From positions 186,001-250,000 of the forward strand of contig NZ_JASBVP010000011.1 of the NCBI RefSeq assembly GCF_029961025.1: 64,000 bases of DNA, written 5' to 3'. The translations under genes were made by a program, and so were the position numbers. Source of the stretch: Mycobacterium sp. (GTDB lineage Bacteria > Actinomycetota > Actinomycetes > Mycobacteriales > Mycobacteriaceae). Shown here in pieces: positions 18,159 through 29,466 of this stretch. Under the pieces are notes generated by a model. It did not search any database. It was given only the letters and a program-made list of their open reading frames with translations, and was not told the DNA's origin. Position 1 is the first letter of the stretch; each line of letters begins with the position of its first letter.

Positions 18159-18469
18159 AAGCTGCCTTTCCCTATGCAATTTCGGGCCAATTACCCGATC
18201 GCTGAGGTTACCTTGCCATGGTGTGCCACAACGCGACACCGCTCATAGCCCTTGGCTGCGCCGCAATGCATGGGGATAGCAGGGCGGTTTCGTTCCACCG
18301 AGGAAGGTAGGATTCCCCCGGATTGCGACCCGCTCTTTACCGAATATCGAGTTATCCGGCCGCCGGTGCGGCGACGACAGATCGGCTCAACTAAGAGTTG
18401 ACCCGTCACAATCCGATCTGGATCTTGCTGCCCGGCAGTTAAATTCCGGTAGCTTGAATTGGTGTAACG
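18159..18469. other. Intergenic region upstream of the PE-PPE pair
   Basis: This 311-bp stretch has lower GC than its surroundings and no convincing gene or DosR-like box. It must hold the promoter of the PE-PPE pair on the minus strand and the end of the DUF5709 transcript. Confidence 0.4.
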
Positions 18470-18922
18470 CTACTCCTCATCTATAATGTGGACCGCGGCC
18501 TCCTCGGCGGATGCAGCGCCGCCATTGATACCGACGTCTTCGGCGACCAGCTCTGCTTCGGTATCTTCACCAAATCCTTGGTCTGGAGCAACAAGTCGGC
18601 CGGCGCGAGTGCGTCCAACCTCGTCATGCGCAGGAAATTCAATTTCCCGCTCGGCCTCGTCGGATCGCTGCTGTTCCTCTTTATCCAGTAAGACATTGAT
18701 GCGGGCCGACGGATCTGGCTCTTCTTCTGCGAGCAGTTGATCCATGTTCTCAGGGGGGCCGAAAGCACCAGGAGCGTATGGCCGTTCGGGTGGCGAGTAT
18801 CCTACGTCGAGCACATCGTCGACGCCGCGGTCGATGAGTGTATCCGCCGGCTGCAGCTGGTTGTCGTCTTCTTGGCTGTATTCGCCTGCCGCCGGGCCAG
18901 TGTCACCGTAAGAAGTGCTCAT
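18470..18922 (-). CDS. DUF5709 family protein
   Basis: The 150-aa acidic protein has the family features Q-L-Q-P-A-D-T-L, R-G-V-D-D-V-L-D, G-Y-S-P-P-E-R-P and a final VGINGGAASAEEAAVHII. It is rich in Glu and Asp, has no membrane segment or catalytic-looking motif, and is probably a flexible cytosolic protein. Members are widespread in actinobacteria next to varied genes and have no established role. The ATG at 18922 starts the conserved N-terminus. No DosR-like box is seen; the upstream region has two copies of a cttatggtg element (near 18990 and 19080) of unknown meaning. Confidence 0.8.
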   Translation of the reverse strand: MSTSYGDTGPAAGEYSQEDDNQLQPADTLIDRGVDDVLDVGYSPPERPYAPGAFGPPENMDQLLAEEEPDPSARINVLLDKEEQQRSDEAEREIEFPAHDEVGRTRAGRLVAPDQGFGEDTEAELVAEDVGINGGAASAEEAAVHIIDEE

Positions 18923-19213
18923 AATCGGCTTGGGCCGGTGGATAACCGGTAAGGGCTCGGCTGGCCTATACGGTGGACTCTTGCGGTCATCTTATGGTGT
19001 CCTAAAACGTTGCCCCGGCACGCCATGTTACGGGCCGTAGTCGTTGTGGCCATTCTGCACTCCTTGAACTCCTCAATTCCTTATGGTGCTAAAAGATTTG
19101 GGTCTGTTATGGCCCACGATATCGGCGCCGATGAGTGGGGATCCAACGGAGAGGTAATCGCCGGGGTCCCAAAGCCCGTCATGCTCCGGGACCCCGGGTG
19201 CTGAGGGCTTAGC

Positions 19214-19654
19214 TCAGCCGGCTTGCACCGAGATGTGCTTTTCGGTGGCCTTCGCGGCCTCGGTGGCTACCGGCACATCCACGGTCAGGATGCCTTTGTC
19301 GTAGGTGGCTTTGATGTCGTCCTCGTTGGCGCCCGCCGGCAAGGTAACCGATCGGACGAACGAGCCGTAGCAGAACTCCGAGCGGCCCTTGGCCTCCTTT
19401 TTCTCGGTACGTTCGGCCTTGATCGTCAACTCGCCATTGCTCACGGTGATATCGACATCCTTCGCGGGGTCGATGCCGGGCAGTTCGGCACGCAGCAGGT
19501 AGTGGCCGTCTTGTATCTCCTCCTCGAGTCGCATCAGATTGCCGGGACGAAGCATTGGCAGGGACGGAAACCCGGTCCACAGATCCGACCAGAAGTCGGA
19601 CCACAGGTCCGGCAGCCACGAGCGCGATTGCCGGCGCACCGGGAGATCGGTCAT
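19214..19654 (-). CDS. Hsp20/alpha-crystallin small heat-shock protein, HspX-like
   Basis: The 146-aa protein has an alpha-crystallin domain from about residue 40: RLEEEIQDGHYLLRAELPG, the GELTIKAERTEKK strand, FCYGSFVRSVTLP and the final DKGILTVDVPV before a short tail. It closely resembles HspX/Acr (Rv2031c), the major ATP-independent chaperone of dormant M. tuberculosis, but the N-terminal arm is different (DLWSDFWSDLWTGFPSL, a tryptophan-rich repeat). It prevents aggregation of unfolding proteins and is cytosolic or membrane associated. The ATG at 19654 has GAAGGAGG at 5 bp. The strong DosR-like box at 19730-19749 is the expected driver. It is probably a second acr copy. Confidence 0.9.
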   Translation of the reverse strand: MTDLPVRRQSRSWLPDLWSDFWSDLWTGFPSLPMLRPGNLMRLEEEIQDGHYLLRAELPGIDPAKDVDITVSNGELTIKAERTEKKEAKGRSEFCYGSFVRSVTLPAGANEDDIKATYDKGILTVDVPVATEAAKATEKHISVQAG

Positions 19655-19729
19655 GATTCCTCCTTCTCGTTGAGGGTGATGGTTGTCAAGGCTTGCAGTG
19701 TCCATGTTTCACCAGCAGGCGCTCGCGCG

Positions 19730-19749
19730 GTAGGGACCGAAGTCCCATC
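19730..19749 (-). promoter_or_regulatory. Near-perfect DosR box upstream of hsp20
   Basis: The sequence gtagggaccgaagtcccatc contains GGGAC-CGAA-GTCCC, both half-sites intact. It lies 76-95 bp upstream of the Hsp20 ATG, just after the stop of the debranching-enzyme gene. Confidence 0.75.
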
Positions 19750-19757
19750 CGCGAAGG

Positions 19758-21917
19758 TCACGGTGTCGCCGCGGCCGGGGGCGTTTCGGGTGATCGAGCC
19801 GAGTCCGCGGTGACCAGTCGCCAACCCGCGGGCAGCCCGCGGGCGGTGACCGTGTCACACTTGGCCTCGATTTGCACGGTTGCGGCACCGAGCCGCATCT
19901 CGGTGAGCGCCACCCTGCCCCACCGCGGTGGCAGGTGCGGAACCACGGTCAGCGTGCGCCGGGGCACCTGCGGGGTCAACCCCAGGAACGCTCGGACCAG
20001 CAAAAGCGGTGCGGCGCTGGCCCATGCCTGGGGTGAGCACGCGGTGGGATAGGGCACCGGCCGGTAAAAGCGCGAGCGGGGGAAGCCGCAGAACAACTCC
20101 GGTAGCCGCCCGTCGAACGCGTCCGCCGCCGCCAGCAGGCCCTCGGCGAGCCGTTCGGCCAGCTGCACCGCACCGGGCAGGTGCCGGTAGCGCAGCAGGC
20201 CGGCCACCGCGATGGCCGTGTCGTGTGGCCACACCGAGCCGTTGTGGTAGCTCATCGGATTGTAGGCACCCATCGTCGTGGCCAGGGTGCGCAGCCCGAA
20301 GCCGGAATCCATCTCTTGGCCGGCGAGCCGCCGGATGATCTCGGCGGCGTGCTCGTCGGCGGCGATTCCGGTCCACAGGCAATGCGCCGTGTTGCTGGTC
20401 AGCGCGTCGACACGACGTTTGTTGGCGTCCAGAGCGACCGCGTAGCAACCCTGTTCGGGGAGCCAGAAGGCGTCGAGGAACGAGCTGCGCAGGATCTGGG
20501 CGCGCTCCCGCAACAGGCCGGCTTTATCGGGATCGCCGAACGCGTCGGCCAGCTCGGCGCGCGCCAGCAGCGCCGCATACCAGTAACCCTGCACCTCGCA
20601 CAGCGCGATCGGCGGCTCGGCGATGCGACCCTTAGCGTCGTTGATGCCATCGAAGCTGTCCTTCCAGCCCTGGTTGATCAGCCCGCGGTCGGTCGCACGC
20701 TGGTATTCGATGAAGCGGTCTCCGTCACGGTCGCCGTAGTCATCGGCCCAGGCCAGCGCGGCGTCGGCGGCGGGAAGCAGCGCCCGCACCGCGGCCTCAT
20801 CGGCCCCCCACCGCCAGCATTCGCCTAACAGCATGACAAACAACGGCGTCGCGTCGACCGAGCCGTAATACGGCGTGCCGTCCAGCACACCGCCACCCCC
20901 CGGGCCGTGGCGCAGCTCATGCATGATCCGGCCCGGTTGCTCTTCGGTCATCGGGTCGACGCGCCGGCCCTGCAGCCGGGCCAGTCGCTGCAGCGTGCCG
21001 ATCGACAGCCCGACATCCAGCGGCAATGCCATCCACGCGGTCAGCAGGCTGTCCCGGCCGAATAACGTCATAAACCACGGCGCGCCCGCCGCGACGAACG
21101 GCCGGGTGTCATCGCTCCCACCGCGCATCAGCAGGGCTCCCAGGTCGCTTTCGGTCCGCCGCAGCACCCGTGCGAGCGCTTCGTCCTCGGCGGTCAGGCG
21201 GGTCGCGGTGGCACGCCATGCCTCGATCGGCCAGCCCGCACCGTGGCTCTTGATGTGGTCGCGGCGCGTCGGCACCGGTCGGTGCGCCGGCGCCGGCTGT
21301 GCCACGATCTCGGCCTGCCAGCGCTGGTGTGCCGGCAACACGATCTGCCAGGACAGCACGCCCGGTGTCACGCTCGGCTGCGCGGAGGCGTCGATCACCA
21401 ACCGGTGGGCGGGATCGGCGAGATCGCTGAGCACCAGCTCCGCGCCGTGCACGGCCGGTTCGGCGCCGTGCAGGGCTGCGCGGCCCTCCTTGACCGTGAA
21501 AAGATCGGCGAAGTCGGCGTCGGCGTGCAGGTCGAGATTGACCACGGCGGTCTCGTGGCCGAGATTTTCCAGGGTGAGCGTTTCGCGCAGGCCCCCTGAG
21601 ATGAAACGTTCGCGCACCAACAACAAACTGGTGTCCCGAAGTCCGGCGCGCGGTGCCTTACGCAGGATGAATTGCCCGGTGAAGGGCTCGGGGGTCTGCA
21701 CGGACAGGACTTCGGGAGGGTGACCGTCCAACAGCAGCTCCCACCGCGAGAGCACCCGGGTGTTGCGAAAGAACAGCCCGTGCGCCGCCCCGGGGACGAT
21801 GTCGCCGTGGGCGTCGCACAGGCAGAAGGTCGGCCCCTCCACCAGGGTGACCAAACCGGCGCCGTCCCCGGAGCCGATCGGCTCGCGGCCGTCGCGGGTC
21901 GACGCAGGGAGTGTCAT
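19758..21917 (-). CDS. Amylo-alpha-1,6-glucosidase (glycogen debranching type)
   Basis: The 719-aa protein has the N-terminal beta domain of bacterial debranching enzymes (FRNTRVLSRWELLLDG from about residue 48) and a C-terminal (alpha/alpha)6 barrel beginning near residue 280 with WFMTLFGRDSLLTAWMAL. It continues with the DRGLINQGWKDSFDGI and SYHNGSVWPHDTA blocks, where the acidic catalytic residues of GH15/GH63-like folds lie. It would cleave alpha-1,6 branches of glycogen or related glucans. Its start overlaps the glycosyltransferase stop by 4 bp, so the two form an operon for alpha-glucan handling. A DosR-like box before the glycosyltransferase gene suggests storage-polymer use during hypoxia. 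Confidence 0.85.
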   Translation of the reverse strand: MTLPASTRDGREPIGSGDGAGLVTLVEGPTFCLCDAHGDIVPGAAHGLFFRNTRVLSRWELLLDGHPPEVLSVQTPEPFTGQFILRKAPRAGLRDTSLLLVRERFISGGLRETLTLENLGHETAVVNLDLHADADFADLFTVKEGRAALHGAEPAVHGAELVLSDLADPAHRLVIDASAQPSVTPGVLSWQIVLPAHQRWQAEIVAQPAPAHRPVPTRRDHIKSHGAGWPIEAWRATATRLTAEDEALARVLRRTESDLGALLMRGGSDDTRPFVAAGAPWFMTLFGRDSLLTAWMALPLDVGLSIGTLQRLARLQGRRVDPMTEEQPGRIMHELRHGPGGGGVLDGTPYYGSVDATPLFVMLLGECWRWGADEAAVRALLPAADAALAWADDYGDRDGDRFIEYQRATDRGLINQGWKDSFDGINDAKGRIAEPPIALCEVQGYWYAALLARAELADAFGDPDKAGLLRERAQILRSSFLDAFWLPEQGCYAVALDANKRRVDALTSNTAHCLWTGIAADEHAAEIIRRLAGQEMDSGFGLRTLATTMGAYNPMSYHNGSVWPHDTAIAVAGLLRYRHLPGAVQLAERLAEGLLAAADAFDGRLPELFCGFPRSRFYRPVPYPTACSPQAWASAAPLLLVRAFLGLTPQVPRRTLTVVPHLPPRWGRVALTEMRLGAATVQIEAKCDTVTARGLPAGWRLVTADSARSPETPPAAATP

Positions 21918-23044
21918 GCGCTCGCCTCCATCAACTGCGGATCGGGACCAGAGCGACTCGAGGTGGCGGTGCTCGCCCGGGTGCGGCGCCCGCCGAGCGC
22001 CCGCCGGTAGATACGTTCATAGCCGGATCCGAGTTCCCGCACCCCGAAATTCGCCGCGACATGCGCCCGGCAGGCGTACGGATCGATGGTGGCCGCCCGG
22101 CGGATCAACCCGGCAAGCTCCCCCGGATCGTCACAGATGAATCCGGTCACCCCGTCGACGACGATCTCGGCGACCGCGCCGCCGCGCAGCGCCACCACCG
22201 GGGTACCGCACGCCATCGCCTCGATCATCACGATCCCGAACGGTTCCTCCCACTGGATCGGAAACAGCAAGCAGCGCGCTCCGGCCAACAGGTCGCGTTT
22301 GCTGACGGCGTCGGCCTCGCCGACCACCCGGTCGTGGTCGGTGAGCAGCCGACAAACCCGCTGCTGGAAATAGGCCTTCTCCGACGGCTCGCGGCATTTG
22401 CCCGCCAGCACCAGGGGGATACCCGCTTGATGCGCGGCGCCAACCGCCAGATGTGCACCCTTATACGGGGCGAACCGGCCCAAAAACAGCGCGTAATCAT
22501 CTTTGTCGGCTCGAAACGGCCAGTGCTCGACGCGCAGCGCGTTATGCACCCGCCCCACCCAATTCAGGTCCGGGGCCAACTCCCGTTGGCGATCGCTGAT
22601 GGCCACCAGGGCAACGTCGTCGCCGAGGTGGCGGTAGTAGGGGTACAGGTCGTCGTCGATGGGGCCATGCACGGTGACCACCGGCGACACCCCCAGCCGG
22701 TGGTAAGTGGGGGCGTTAAGCACCCCGGCGAAGGTGTGATCGTGCACGATGTCCAGCCCGCCACCGGCCGCCAGCCGCGCGACCGCGCCGCGCACCTTCA
22801 GCGCGTGCATGACCTCCGGATAGGGCTCGCCCAGCCGCTCACCAAGGGTGCGGTCCCACAACGGCAGGAACCGCGCCGCGGTGCCCGGCTCCCCGGCACC
22901 CAGGACGGTCACGTCGTGCCCGCGCGCCACCAACGCATCAGCCAGATCGGCCACCACCGCCTCGACACCGCCGTAGGCCCTCGGCGGCACGTCGAAATAG
23001 GGGGGCGCGACCAGGGCCACCCGCAGCCGTTGCGGGCCGGTCAC
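21914..23044 (-). CDS. GT4-family glycosyltransferase
   Basis: The 376-aa protein is a GT-B retaining glycosyltransferase. N-terminal features are ALVAPPYFDVPPRAYGGVE and VHDHTFAG; the C-terminal donor site has FLGRFAPYKGAHLAV and the E-x7-E pattern in PFGIVMIEAMACGTPVVAL, about residues 270-290. GT4 enzymes use nucleotide sugars for glucans, glycolipids or trehalose-type products. The GTG at 23044 is preferred over the ATG at 23173, because the DosR-like box abuts the latter and the extra residues do not fit the family. Coupling with the debranching gene suggests alpha-glucan metabolism, but acceptor and donor are not known. Confidence 0.85.
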   Translation of the reverse strand: MTGPQRLRVALVAPPYFDVPPRAYGGVEAVVADLADALVARGHDVTVLGAGEPGTAARFLPLWDRTLGERLGEPYPEVMHALKVRGAVARLAAGGGLDIVHDHTFAGVLNAPTYHRLGVSPVVTVHGPIDDDLYPYYRHLGDDVALVAISDRQRELAPDLNWVGRVHNALRVEHWPFRADKDDYALFLGRFAPYKGAHLAVGAAHQAGIPLVLAGKCREPSEKAYFQQRVCRLLTDHDRVVGEADAVSKRDLLAGARCLLFPIQWEEPFGIVMIEAMACGTPVVALRGGAVAEIVVDGVTGFICDDPGELAGLIRRAATIDPYACRAHVAANFGVRELGSGYERIYRRALGGRRTRASTATSSRSGPDPQLMEASA

Positions 23045-23175
23045 GATGAATGCCTGATGTCTTCGGGGTGAACAATCGGTGAAATCATTGATGGCATTCG
23101 GTTTCACATTCCTTCGGGAATCGAAAAGATGGCACGAAAGATGGTCATTAGTGTCGCCGCCGGCCCGCAACATCA

Positions 23176-23195
23176 GTAGGGCCGAAAGACCACAA
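23176..23195 (-). promoter_or_regulatory. DosR-like box upstream of the glycosyltransferase-debranching operon
   Basis: The sequence gtagggccgaaagaccacaa matches GGGCC-GAAA-GACCA, nearly the same as the box at 15538. It lies about 132 bp upstream of the GTG at 23044. Confidence 0.5.
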
Positions 23196-23230
23196 AGTCA
23201 AACGTAGATTCGGCCATTTCGCCGTTGCAG

Positions 23231-23260
23231 CGGCGATAGTCGGCGATAGTCGGCGATAGT
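23231..23260. repeat. Three tandem copies of a 10-bp unit
   Basis: The unit cggcgatagt occurs three times without interruption in the intergenic space between hutH and the glycosyltransferase gene. The period is one helical turn. It may be a slippage product or a binding-site array; no known factor fits. Confidence 0.8.
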
Positions 23261-23313
23261 GCGGCCCAATCGGGGTGCGACAAACCGTAGCACCCGGTCG
23301 CCCGGGAAGGGTG

Positions 23314-24858
23314 TCAGCGCAGTCGGCCGGTGACGGCCTCGGCGGCCGCCAACAGTGCCCCCGAGGCGGCCAGCTGCACGGCGGCATCGATCTCCGGCGC
23401 CAGGTAGCGGTCGGTGCCGGGTCCGGGCACCCGCTCCCGCAGGGTGGCGATCACCGCGGCGGTGGCCGGCGCCGGGCTCAGCGGGGCCCGCAGTTCGATG
23501 CCCCGCGCGGCGGTGAGGATTTCGATGGCCAAAACCCGGGTCAGGCCGGCAATGGCGGTGCGCAGTTTGCGCGCGGCCGACCAGCCCATCGAGACGTGAT
23601 CTTCCTGCATCGCCGATGACGGGATGGAATCCACGCTGGCCGGAGTCGCCAGCCGCTTGAGTTCGGAGACGATGGCGGCCTGGGTGTATTGGGCGATCAT
23701 GTGCCCGTTGTCAACTCCGGGGTGGTCGGCCAGAAACGGATTGAGTCCGCGGTTGCGGGCGACATCAAGGAACCGGTCGGTGCGCCGCTCGCTGATGGCG
23801 GCGACGTCGGCGACGGCGATGGCCAGAAAATCGAGGACATAGGCGATCGGGGCGCCGTGGAAGTTGCCGTTGGACTCGACGCGGCCGTCCGGGGTGACGA
23901 CCGGATTGTCGATGGCGCTGGCCAGCTCCCGGGTGGCGACGGCGCGGGCATGCTCGACGGTGTCGCGGGCGGCGCCGGCGACTTGGGGTGCGCAGCGCAG
24001 CGAGTACGCGTCTTGCACCACCGGATCCTCGGGTCCGCTGTGGCTGGCGACGATCGCCGAGCCGGCCAGCAGCCTGGTCATGTTGGCGGCCGCCGCGGCT
24101 TGCCCGGGATGTGGGCGCAGCGCCTGCAGGTCCGCCGCGAACGTTCGAGCCGTGCCGAGCAGCCCCTCAACGCTCATCGCCGCCGCGACGTCGGCCAGCT
24201 TGAGCAACCCGTCCAGGTCGCACAGCGCGAGCACCAGCTGCCCCAGCATGCCGTCGGTGCCGTTGATCAGGGCCAGGCCCTCCTTCTCGGCGAGCTGCAC
24301 CGGTGCGAGCCCGTAGCGGTCGAGGGCCTCGGCGGCCGCCAGCAACTCGCCTTCGGCGGTGCGCACCTGACCTTCCCCCATCAGCGCCAGCGCGACATGG
24401 GCCAGCGGCGCCAGGTCACCCGAACAGCCCAGGCTGCCGTATTCGTAGACGACCGGAGCGAGCCCGGCCGACAGCATGCCCGCGTAGGCTTGCGCGAGTT
24501 CGGGCCGCACCCCGGTGCGGCCGGTGGCCAGCGTTGACAACCGCAGCAGCATCATCGCGCGGATGACCTCACGCTCGACTTCATTGCCCGAGCCCGCGGC
24601 ATGGGAGCGGATAAGGCTGCGCTGCAGGAGGGTTCGAAGTTCCGGGGGGATGTGGCGGGTGGCCAGCGCGCCGAAACCGGTGGAGACGCCGTAGACCGGG
24701 CCGGGGTGCCGGGCGAGATGCTCGATGACGGCGCGGCTCTTGGCGATCGCCTGCAGTGCCGTGCCGGACAGCACCACGGGTGCGTCATGGCGGGCCACCC
24801 GCACCACCTCGTGGAAGCTCACCGGCCCGATACCCACCACGACGGGTTCGCTATCCAT
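23314..24858 (-). CDS. hutH: Histidine ammonia-lyase
   Basis: The 514-aa protein belongs to the MIO-dependent lyases and converts L-histidine to urocanate and ammonia. The prosthetic-group segment reads [12 protein letters not shown] near residue 145, so the tripeptide is Cys-Ser-Gly in place of the textbook Ala-Ser-Gly; I recall this variant from other actinobacterial HutH. The Y-G-V-S-T-G-F-G loop near 55 carries the catalytic Tyr. The ATG at 24858 is preceded by GGGGG and lies 8 bp inside the end of hutI. It is the last gene of a hutU-F-I-H operon in which genes 2-4 overlap. Confidence 0.93.
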   Translation of the reverse strand: MDSEPVVVGIGPVSFHEVVRVARHDAPVVLSGTALQAIAKSRAVIEHLARHPGPVYGVSTGFGALATRHIPPELRTLLQRSLIRSHAAGSGNEVEREVIRAMMLLRLSTLATGRTGVRPELAQAYAGMLSAGLAPVVYEYGSLGCSGDLAPLAHVALALMGEGQVRTAEGELLAAAEALDRYGLAPVQLAEKEGLALINGTDGMLGQLVLALCDLDGLLKLADVAAAMSVEGLLGTARTFAADLQALRPHPGQAAAAANMTRLLAGSAIVASHSGPEDPVVQDAYSLRCAPQVAGAARDTVEHARAVATRELASAIDNPVVTPDGRVESNGNFHGAPIAYVLDFLAIAVADVAAISERRTDRFLDVARNRGLNPFLADHPGVDNGHMIAQYTQAAIVSELKRLATPASVDSIPSSAMQEDHVSMGWSAARKLRTAIAGLTRVLAIEILTAARGIELRAPLSPAPATAAVIATLRERVPGPGTDRYLAPEIDAAVQLAASGALLAAAEAVTGRLR

Positions 24859-26068
24859 GATCAGGACCCCCTTCCCGGTCCGGGCACGGCCGGTCCGGAT
24901 ACCGGTAACGCCGGCCGGCCCGGACCACGTCGCGGACCAGCGACACCCCCGGCCGGTAAGCCAGGTGCAGGTAGGACGGTGCGTCCAGCCGCACAAAGTC
25001 CGCGCGCCGGCCGGGGGCGAGAACCCCGATGTCGCAGCGGCGCAGCGCGGCCGCGCCGCCGGCAGTGGCCGACCACAACGCCTGCGCGGGAGGGAAATGC
25101 ATGTCGCGCACGGCCACCGCGATGCAAAACGCCATGCTCGTGGTATACGAGGTGCCCGGGTTGCAGTCGGTCGCCAGCGCTACCGTGACTCCGGCGTCGA
25201 GGAGCCGCCTGGCGTCGGGATACCCGGCCCGGGTGGAGAATTCGGCTCCGGGCAGCAGGGTGGCGACGGTGGCGCCCGCCGCCAGCGCCTCGATGTCGGC
25301 CTCGGTGGCGTAGGTGCAGTGATCGACGGAGGCCGCACCCAATTCCACGGCCAGCTGGATGCCCCCACCGAAGCCGAGTTGCCCGGCGTGCAGCCGCGGT
25401 GTCAGCCCCGCCGCCATACCGGCCCGAAGGATGTGACGAGCCTCGTCGACGTCGAAGGCCCCGCGATCGCAGAACACGTCGATCCACCGGGCGTCCGGTG
25501 CGCAGGCCTCGAGCATCGGACCGGTCACCAGGTCGATGTAGGCGGCGCGGTCATCACCAAACTCCACGGGTATGACGTGGGCCCCCAGGAATGTGGTCTC
25601 AGCGGTGAAGGCCTTGGCGATCCGCAGGGAGCGGGCTTCGTCGGTGACGGTGAGCCCGTAGCCGCTCTTGCACTCGAAGGTGGTGACGCCGGCGCGCAGC
25701 AGCTCACCGGCGAGCCGGGCGACGCCCGCGGCCAGGGTGGCATCGTCGGCGGCCCGGGTGGCGGCCACGGTGGCGGCGATCCCCCCGGCGTCGTAGGGTT
25801 GGCCGCACATCCGGGCCGCGAATTCCGCCGAGCGTTCCCCCGCGAACACCAGATGACAGTGGCTGTCGACGAAACCGGGAATGACGGCGGTGCCGGCGCA
25901 GCTGACCCGGTGATCGGCGGCGGGCGCGCGGCAACGGCCCCCGACCCAGGCGATCTCAGCGTCCTCGACCACGAGTGCGGCGTCGCCGATGACGCCGAGC
26001 GGATCGCCGTCGGCGTGTTCCGGGTCGTTGGTGACGAGCTCACGAATATCGGTGTACAGCGTGCTCAT
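24851..26068 (-). CDS. hutI: Imidazolonepropionase
   Basis: The 405-aa amidohydrolase opens imidazolone-5-propionate to N-formimino-L-glutamate. Metal ligands are in G-F-V-D-S-H-C-H (residue 70 region), a later H in [34 protein letters not shown] and [14 protein letters not shown], all typical of HutI. The ATG at 26068 overlaps the hutF stop (4 bp). Its place in the operon and motif content make the call secure. Confidence 0.93.
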   Translation of the reverse strand: MSTLYTDIRELVTNDPEHADGDPLGVIGDAALVVEDAEIAWVGGRCRAPAADHRVSCAGTAVIPGFVDSHCHLVFAGERSAEFAARMCGQPYDAGGIAATVAATRAADDATLAAGVARLAGELLRAGVTTFECKSGYGLTVTDEARSLRIAKAFTAETTFLGAHVIPVEFGDDRAAYIDLVTGPMLEACAPDARWIDVFCDRGAFDVDEARHILRAGMAAGLTPRLHAGQLGFGGGIQLAVELGAASVDHCTYATEADIEALAAGATVATLLPGAEFSTRAGYPDARRLLDAGVTVALATDCNPGTSYTTSMAFCIAVAVRDMHFPPAQALWSATAGGAAALRRCDIGVLAPGRRADFVRLDAPSYLHLAYRPGVSLVRDVVRAGRRYRYPDRPCPDREGGPDHG

Positions 26069-27423
26069 GGCCGCTCCTTGACCGGAATATCCATGAGATC
26101 CGCTATCGCGCGGGATAACTCGGCCGCCGCGTTCGGGATGGTGACATGTCTGCCACCGGCGACGACCCACCGCCCGTCGATCACCACGTCGGTGACATCG
26201 GCCGCGCCGGCGGCGAAAACGACATTCTCCGGTGTCGGCCCCCCACCGGCGGTACGCACCGAATCCATCCGCACCGCAACAAGATCAGCGCGCATCCCGA
26301 CCGCGAGCGCACCCGCGTCGGGCCAGCCCAGCGCGTGCTGACCCTCGAGGGTGGCCGCCCGCAGCAGGCGCTCCGCCGCGATGATGCCGCGCTTCCCGCT
26401 GGCCAGGCGCTCGTCGAGTTCGACGGCGCGAGCCTCTTCGAACATGTCGATCACGGCGTGGCTGTCCGACCCGAGGCTGAACAGCCCGCGGCCGGCCAGC
26501 AGGGCGGGCGCGGGACCGATACCGTCACCGAGGTCACGTTCGGTGGTGGGACACATGCACACCCCGGTCGAGGTGCGGGCGAGATCGTCGATGTCCGCCG
26601 CGGTGAGATGGGTCGCATGCACGACGGTGGTGCGTTGCCCCAGCGCGCCGGCGTCCCGCAGCACCGCGGTGGGGGTGCGCCGGTAAACCGACAGGCATCG
26701 TTCGACCTCGCGGGGCTGCTCCGAGGAGTGCACATGCAACGGGACATTGTGTGCCGCAGCCCATTCGATTACCGCAGGCATGTGCTCGGGCGGGACGGCA
26801 CGCACCGAATGCAGGGCAGCGCCGACAACCACGGTGCCGGCATCGGCCAGTTGCCGGCGCATGGCCTCCACGCGCTGAGCCCAGGCCTCGCCGCTGCCGT
26901 CGCCGAACCGCGCCTGCACACCGGAGAGCGGCGCACCCTCCGAACTCAGGTAGCAGGTATCCAGCAGGGTAAGCCGGATTCCCGCGTCGGCCGCGCCGTC
27001 GATCACCGCGCGGCCCATCGCGTTCGGGTCGGAGTAGCGGGCTCCCCCGGCATCGTGGTGCAGGTAATGAAACTCGCCGACCGCGGTGATCCCGGCAAGG
27101 GCCATCTCCGCGTACACCGCGCGGGTGAGCCGTCGATAGCGATCCGGGTCCAGACGCTCCGCTGCCCGGTACATCAGGTCCCGCCAGGTCCAAAACGAGC
27201 CGCGGTCACGCTGGGTGCGCGCGCGCAGCGTCCGGTGAAACGCATGTGAATGGGCATTGGCCAGACCCGGAATGACCAGTCCCCGCAGCCGGTTCGAGTG
27301 CGGTGGCGGGGCGGCGGCGGTGTCGATCGCGGTGATCCTGCCGTCGGTGACGGTAATCAGCACCCCGTCGTCCACCACATCCCCGCCACGCCAGGCGTGT
27401 TCACACCACCAAGTTGCTGTCAT
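26065..27423 (-). CDS. hutF: Formimidoylglutamate deiminase
   Basis: The 452-aa amidohydrolase matches HutF, which turns N-formimino-L-glutamate into N-formyl-L-glutamate and ammonia. Motifs include NAHSHAFHR (metal ligands, near residue 55), [27 protein letters not shown] and [15 protein letters not shown]. With HutF in the operon the five-step route through N-formylglutamate is implied, which needs N-formylglutamate deformylase (HutG) to finish; no HutG is present in this window. The ATG at 27423 has AGGCGG about 8 bp before it. The deiminase route yields an additional ammonia compared with formiminoglutamase. Confidence 0.9.
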   Translation of the reverse strand: MTATWWCEHAWRGGDVVDDGVLITVTDGRITAIDTAAAPPPHSNRLRGLVIPGLANAHSHAFHRTLRARTQRDRGSFWTWRDLMYRAAERLDPDRYRRLTRAVYAEMALAGITAVGEFHYLHHDAGGARYSDPNAMGRAVIDGAADAGIRLTLLDTCYLSSEGAPLSGVQARFGDGSGEAWAQRVEAMRRQLADAGTVVVGAALHSVRAVPPEHMPAVIEWAAAHNVPLHVHSSEQPREVERCLSVYRRTPTAVLRDAGALGQRTTVVHATHLTAADIDDLARTSTGVCMCPTTERDLGDGIGPAPALLAGRGLFSLGSDSHAVIDMFEEARAVELDERLASGKRGIIAAERLLRAATLEGQHALGWPDAGALAVGMRADLVAVRMDSVRTAGGGPTPENVVFAAGAADVTDVVIDGRWVVAGGRHVTIPNAAAELSRAIADLMDIPVKERP

Positions 27424-27448
27424 GGTGCTGCCGCCTAATCGCGGACGC

Positions 27449-29113
<1,665 letters not shown>

Positions 29114-29219
29114 GGTGTCTTCTTTCGCTGGTTTTCGATCTGGTTTTCGGATCTCAGCGGTTCCTAAGCGGTTCGGATTCCCGAACACCGCGCCCGGCGG
29201 CGTGTGCGGGTCACCGTGC

Positions 29220-29261
29220 CAAAGGTCCTAGGGCCATCCCCGTCGGGACCAAGGTCTCCTG
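29220..29261 (-). promoter_or_regulatory. Pair of DosR-like boxes upstream of the hut operon
   Basis: Box one (29220-29239) has AGGTC-CTAG-GGCCA and box two (29242-29261) GGGAC-CAAG-GTCTC; the starts are 22 bp apart. They sit in the 353-bp divergent region 29114-29466 between hutU and the M50 protease gene, where I see no other gene. A short direct repeat actaatag lies near 29420. Confidence 0.55.
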
Positions 29262-29466
29262 CCTGCCAAGCGCCGGGCATCTAGTGTCGATGACATCACG
29301 TCCGTGATAGCGGCATCCCACGGGAAGGACGGCACCATGCCTGGCCGCAGCCGACATCACCCACTGGCAACGGAATTGCGGGGAACGCACGCGGACCAGA
29401 GACACCCCAGATCACACTAATAGCACTAATAGGCTGTCCACCACCATCTGTGGAGGTTATCTGATT

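Noticed and set aside
23231..23260. Possible CRISPR array
   Set aside because: Three 10-bp units with no spacers and no cas genes; a simple tandem repeat.
24725..26341. 538-aa open frame on the plus strand across hutI
   Set aside because: Antisense to hutI, with low-complexity composition and no motif.
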